NCBI RefSeq assembly: GCF_012641095.1 | Contig: NZ_JAAVSC010000024.1 | Coordinates: 1 to 44,195 of the forward strand | Reading direction: 5' to 3' | Source: Lactobacillus sp. HBUAS51381 | GTDB taxonomy: Bacteria > Bacillota > Bacilli > Lactobacillales > Lactobacillaceae | DNA: 44,195 nucleotides | In this document: one piece after another, positions 41,577-44,195 of the stretch | How the letters are laid out: each line of letters begins with the position of its first letter | How positions within the stretch are numbered: position 1 is the first letter of the stretch | Made by a program: the position numbers and the translations under genes | Notes under the pieces: model-generated | The model's database searches: none | Told to the model about the DNA's origin: nothing | Seen by the model: only the letters and a program-made list of their open reading frames with translations

Positions 41577-41617
41577 ATGCAAACCTCGATATTTTTAAAC
41601 TATTTTGCAATAAGTCC

Positions 41618-42229
41618 CTAATTATTTTCCGATAACCATTCCTTGGCAGCCAAAACCTCCTGTGGGGTCAACATGTGGGTCCCGGCAGTCTGAAAAAGAG
41701 TGGTCGTGATCCCACTTTTTTTACAATCGTCCGCCACCTGGGTCACCGTTGCCACCGATACCAAAGGGTCGCGCTGCCCCGCAGAGAGCCAAACCTGGTA
41801 GCCGTTGCGCTGAACATTTTTGGCAACCGCCAACCACAACGGGTGAAATAAAACGGCCTGTCGACCGGGTAAGATTCCCGCTCGAATCCCATAGGCCGCC
41901 ATCGCCGCACCATTCGAATAGCCGACCGTAATCAACCGATCCACATCCCAGTGATGGGTTGCACAAATATTTTTGACAGTGGTCCCCAACCAGTTGGCTT
42001 CCGCTGCAACCTGGTCACGATCCACCGGTCCCGCAGCAGTCTGCAAAAAGTATTGACGTTGCGCCCCGACACCACTGCGACCGGAAATCGCAATGAGCGG
42101 GCTCTGGGGGGCCAGTCGACGACCAAAGTTCAACATCTCCGTGTTAGTCCCCCCGGTTCCCTGCAACAATAGGACCGGTGGCGCCGTGTTCGCCCCCGGA
42201 GCAATTTCAATTAAGTCGTCTTCCACCAC
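41618..42229 (-). CDS. alpha/beta hydrolase (carboxylesterase/phospholipase-like)
   Basis: The 203-residue protein has VLLLQGTGGT (oxyanion region), the nucleophile elbow GYSNGAAM, Asp in AGQRDPLV and His in TAGTHML, forming the full triad. The size fits the small carboxylesterase family. The start is GTG 42229 with AGGAGA 6 nt upstream. It lies 10 nt after the 106-residue gene, so they form an operon. Substrate unknown. Confidence 0.85.
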   Translation of the reverse strand: MVEDDLIEIAPGANTAPPVLLLQGTGGTNTEMLNFGRRLAPQSPLIAISGRSGVGAQRQYFLQTAAGPVDRDQVAAEANWLGTTVKNICATHHWDVDRLITVGYSNGAAMAAYGIRAGILPGRQAVLFHPLWLAVAKNVQRNGYQVWLSAGQRDPLVSVATVTQVADDCKKSGITTTLFQTAGTHMLTPQEVLAAKEWLSENN

Positions 42230-42239
42230 GTGAATTCTC

Positions 42240-42560
42240 CTAACGGCGCACGATTAGCTCAATCTGACCCTTCTGCGGGGCGAAATTAAGCCCGTAACAG
42301 CCTTCGCCTAGAATCTTACCGTATTCGGCTAAAACGTCGTCAGGCAACGGCGTATGGGTCTTCAGCCGACTGATTAAATCTGGCCCCGACTGCACGTCCG
42401 CCAACGACACAAACAGCAATGCATTATCAATTAAGTCTCGTAACAAATCCGTCAACAATCCATTGGGTTTTCCGGTCTCATCGGTCACCACGACCTGATG
42501 GCTTTCGACTTCCTGATGATTTACCGAAATTGTTTTCAATTGATCAAAAATCGTTTGCAC
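42240..42560 (-). CDS. hypothetical protein upstream of the esterase (106 aa)
   Basis: The protein is soluble and acidic, with NGLLTDLLRDLIDNALLFVSLADVQ in the middle (quoted in pieces: a leucine-rich helix region) and a C-terminal QIELIVRR strand. The start is GTG 42560 with GGAG 9 nt upstream. It is the first gene of a two-gene operon with the alpha/beta hydrolase. No family recognised. Confidence 0.65.
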   Translation of the reverse strand: MQTIFDQLKTISVNHQEVESHQVVVTDETGKPNGLLTDLLRDLIDNALLFVSLADVQSGPDLISRLKTHTPLPDDVLAEYGKILGEGCYGLNFAPQKGQIELIVRR

Positions 42561-42630
42561 AATCAGCCACTCCCTTGCGAATCCGTTTTCAGTTTAACTA
42601 GATAATACAGCAAATAGCGACCAACTGAAA

Positions 42631-43770
42631 CTAATTCTCACCAAAAGCCGTAGAATCTTGCTGTTTCGCATACCGGATCATCATCTTTTCCTGAACCTTG
42701 GGTAGCGGCAGCGCCGAAATGGCGTTAGCCTTAACCCACTTGCCTGGGAAGAAGGTCAGGGATTGCGCAGTTGGTAAGTCCGCCATCAAAAGCTTGACCT
42801 GCCAGTGTTGATGCGTGTACGTGTGACTGACCGGTTGTCCACCAACGGGCGTTAGGCGCAAAGGAACCTGATAGTCGCGGGCCCACTGCCGTTCTAATGC
42901 CGCAATATCGGTTGCTAAGGTCTGTTCATGCTGGTCTGTTGCCGACCGCAGCGTTTCTTGGCGGACCAACGGAAAACTCCAATAACCCGTCAGCATCTCA
43001 TTGGCCCCACGTTGTGCGAGGAGGTAACCGGCCGGCGAGTGAATCACGAGGCCGTAGTAGGCCACCGGCTTGGGTCGTGGTGCCTTCGTCTTAACCGGAA
43101 ATTCCAGCACGCGTCCCGCACGATAGGACGCGTCAAATGCCTTCACTGGTGAATGCGCCGGATCGGGATTCTTGGCCGTCATATAACTGGACCCTAGATC
43201 CATAATGGCTTGATTAAAGGCGCCGGGCCGTTGGGGATCAACGATCGGCTGAATGATAGCCGTAAATAGCTGGCGGGTCTTGGGCTTTGCAATGTCGGCA
43301 TCGATCATCAGCAAGCGAGCAAATACGCGAAAGGCATTGCCATCTACAGCGGGCACGACCTCGTCAAAGGCAATACTAGCAATCGCGCTGGCCGTATACG
43401 GGCCAATGCCCACCAAGTCTTCCAGTTCGGCGGCCGTTTCGGGCCACTTCCCATGGTAATCCGCAACAAGTTGCTGCGCCGCACGCTGTAAATTCCGAGC
43501 ACGCGAATAGTAGCCTAACCCCTGCCACGCCTTCAATAAGGTCGCCTCGTCAGCCGCCGCCAAATCAGCCACCGTCGGAAAGGTTGCCAAGAAGTTCTCG
43601 TAGTACGGAATCACCGTATTTACCTGGGTCTGTTGCAACATGACCTCGCTCACCCAAGTGTGATAAGGATTCCGTCCGTGACGCCAAGGCAGATCGCGCC
43701 CCTCGCGATCATACCAATCTAACAATGTTTTGCGAAACTCGCGGATTGTCGCCGCCGACCATTTTTCCAT
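42631..43770 (-). CDS. mutY: A/G-specific adenine glycosylase MutY, clusterless type
   Basis: The 379-residue protein has the MutY helix-hairpin-helix fold: SEVMLQQTQV with catalytic Glu42, VGIGPYTASAIASIAF (HhH), and AVDGNAFRVF with Asp143. The C-terminal NUDIX-like domain recognises 8-oxoG. The usual four-cysteine iron-sulfur loop after MDLGS is replaced (SYMTAKNPDPAHSPVKAFDASY, quoted as region 194-215), and the protein has no cysteine at all. Clusterless MutY proteins are known from lactic acid bacteria. It removes A opposite 8-oxoG. It stands alone, 60 nt upstream of the esterase operon. Confidence 0.93.
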   Translation of the reverse strand: MEKWSAATIREFRKTLLDWYDREGRDLPWRHGRNPYHTWVSEVMLQQTQVNTVIPYYENFLATFPTVADLAAADEATLLKAWQGLGYYSRARNLQRAAQQLVADYHGKWPETAAELEDLVGIGPYTASAIASIAFDEVVPAVDGNAFRVFARLLMIDADIAKPKTRQLFTAIIQPIVDPQRPGAFNQAIMDLGSSYMTAKNPDPAHSPVKAFDASYRAGRVLEFPVKTKAPRPKPVAYYGLVIHSPAGYLLAQRGANEMLTGYWSFPLVRQETLRSATDQHEQTLATDIAALERQWARDYQVPLRLTPVGGQPVSHTYTHQHWQVKLLMADLPTAQSLTFFPGKWVKANAISALPLPKVQEKMMIRYAKQQDSTAFGEN

Positions 43771-43977
43771 AGTTTGCCACCGTCCTTGTTTTTACCATTC
43801 TAGCGAATCCCCCGAGGCGTGACAAGCGCGGCAATCGCTCCCTTAATTTTCACTTTTTGAATGAAAGCTCGTGAACACGGGTCATTCTCCGGCATTTCCA
43901 GTTAATTTCCATCTTTCCGCCCAGTAAGCCTTGACGTGCCGGCGTTGCTCCCCTATTATCAGGGAAGATATCACGGC

Positions 43978-44195
43978 CTAAAGGTTGAAAGATAGAAAGC
44001 AGCTAAGATTCCTGGTGTGACAAGGATAACAACCATTATAAGATGATAGTCGCGTGCTGGCCGCCTTACCGTTCGCCAAATTTGGTCTGGATCGCGGTGG
44101 GAAGGATCGGGAAAAGCCAAAGTGCTGTCTTTTCCCTCGCTTTGAGCCGTCAGCCCGCGTCTCAAAGACGCCATTTACCAAGAAAAATCGCTTGG
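43978..44195 (+). mobile_element. dispersed repeat element, copy D (cut by window edge)
   Basis: Starts with the terminal CTAAAGGTTGAAAG (43978-43991) and is almost identical to copy A for its whole visible 218 nt, with only scattered base changes. The right part is outside the window. It stands upstream of mutY, reading away from it. Near identity to copy A suggests recent spread or gene conversion. Confidence 0.75.

Overview
The window looks like a chromosomal segment of a lactobacillus (Lactobacillaceae, Levilactobacillus-like). The basis is a type-2 Leloir gal cluster with a GPH-type permease, several CcpA-type cre sites, abundant extended -10 promoters, a MutY without an iron-sulfur cluster (known from lactic acid bacteria) and lactobacillar small-protein families. 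Coding DNA is fairly GC-rich by eye. I did not compute GC content, and the species is not determined.

Layout. 1-870: 5' part of an IS200/IS605-type tnpB running off the left edge. 1.0-3.1 kb: pepO. 3.1-3.6 kb: a complete copy of a dispersed repeat element with terminal inverted repeats, inserted beside a hicAB toxin-antitoxin pair. 4.4-14.6 kb (minus strand): galactose block galM, pgm, a small gene with galP, and galK-galE-galT-galR, with promoters, cre-like operators and terminators. 14.8-17.7 kb (plus): acyl-CoA dehydrogenase, etfB and etfA, an electron-transfer operon unusual for this group. 18-22 kb: a divergent PEP-carboxykinase-like P-loop protein facing a shikimate dehydrogenase-like/SDR operon with a cre site. 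22-25.4 kb: dinJ/yafQ-type toxin-antitoxin pair, a two-gene membrane-protein unit and a 14-helix MFS transporter. 25.5-27.7 kb: two small genes, map and a menG-like methyltransferase. 28-30.3 kb: DNA glycosylase (mpg), DUF488, a beta-phosphoglucomutase-like HAD protein and a universal stress protein. 30.4-32.6 kb: a very large hairpin, then a BCCT osmolyte transporter behind a long leader with an internal terminator and an apparent ATT start. 32.6-40.5 kb: acetyltransferase, VOC protein, RNase HI, cytosine deaminase, thiD/pdxK-like kinase, flavodoxin-fold oxidoreductase and several small genes. 40.5-44.2 kb: tRNA-Arg(UCU), cytochrome b5-like protein, cold-shock protein, an esterase operon, mutY, and another repeat copy cut by the right edge.

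How it works together. GalP imports galactose (inferred). GalM, GalK, GalT and GalE convert it to glucose-1-phosphate and Pgm passes this to glycolysis. GalR is translated last in the galKETR message, and cre sites add carbon catabolite control.

The main novelty candidate is a dispersed repeat family with copies at 3107-3613, 17704-17910, 27684-28049 and 43978-end, plus remnants near 21900 and 18080. Its core can fold into one closing stem and three hairpins. The stem sequences differ between copies while pairing is kept. One copy has 14-bp terminal inverted repeats and a near-perfect 8-bp target duplication. Second in interest are the BCCT leader and the large hairpin upstream of the usp gene.
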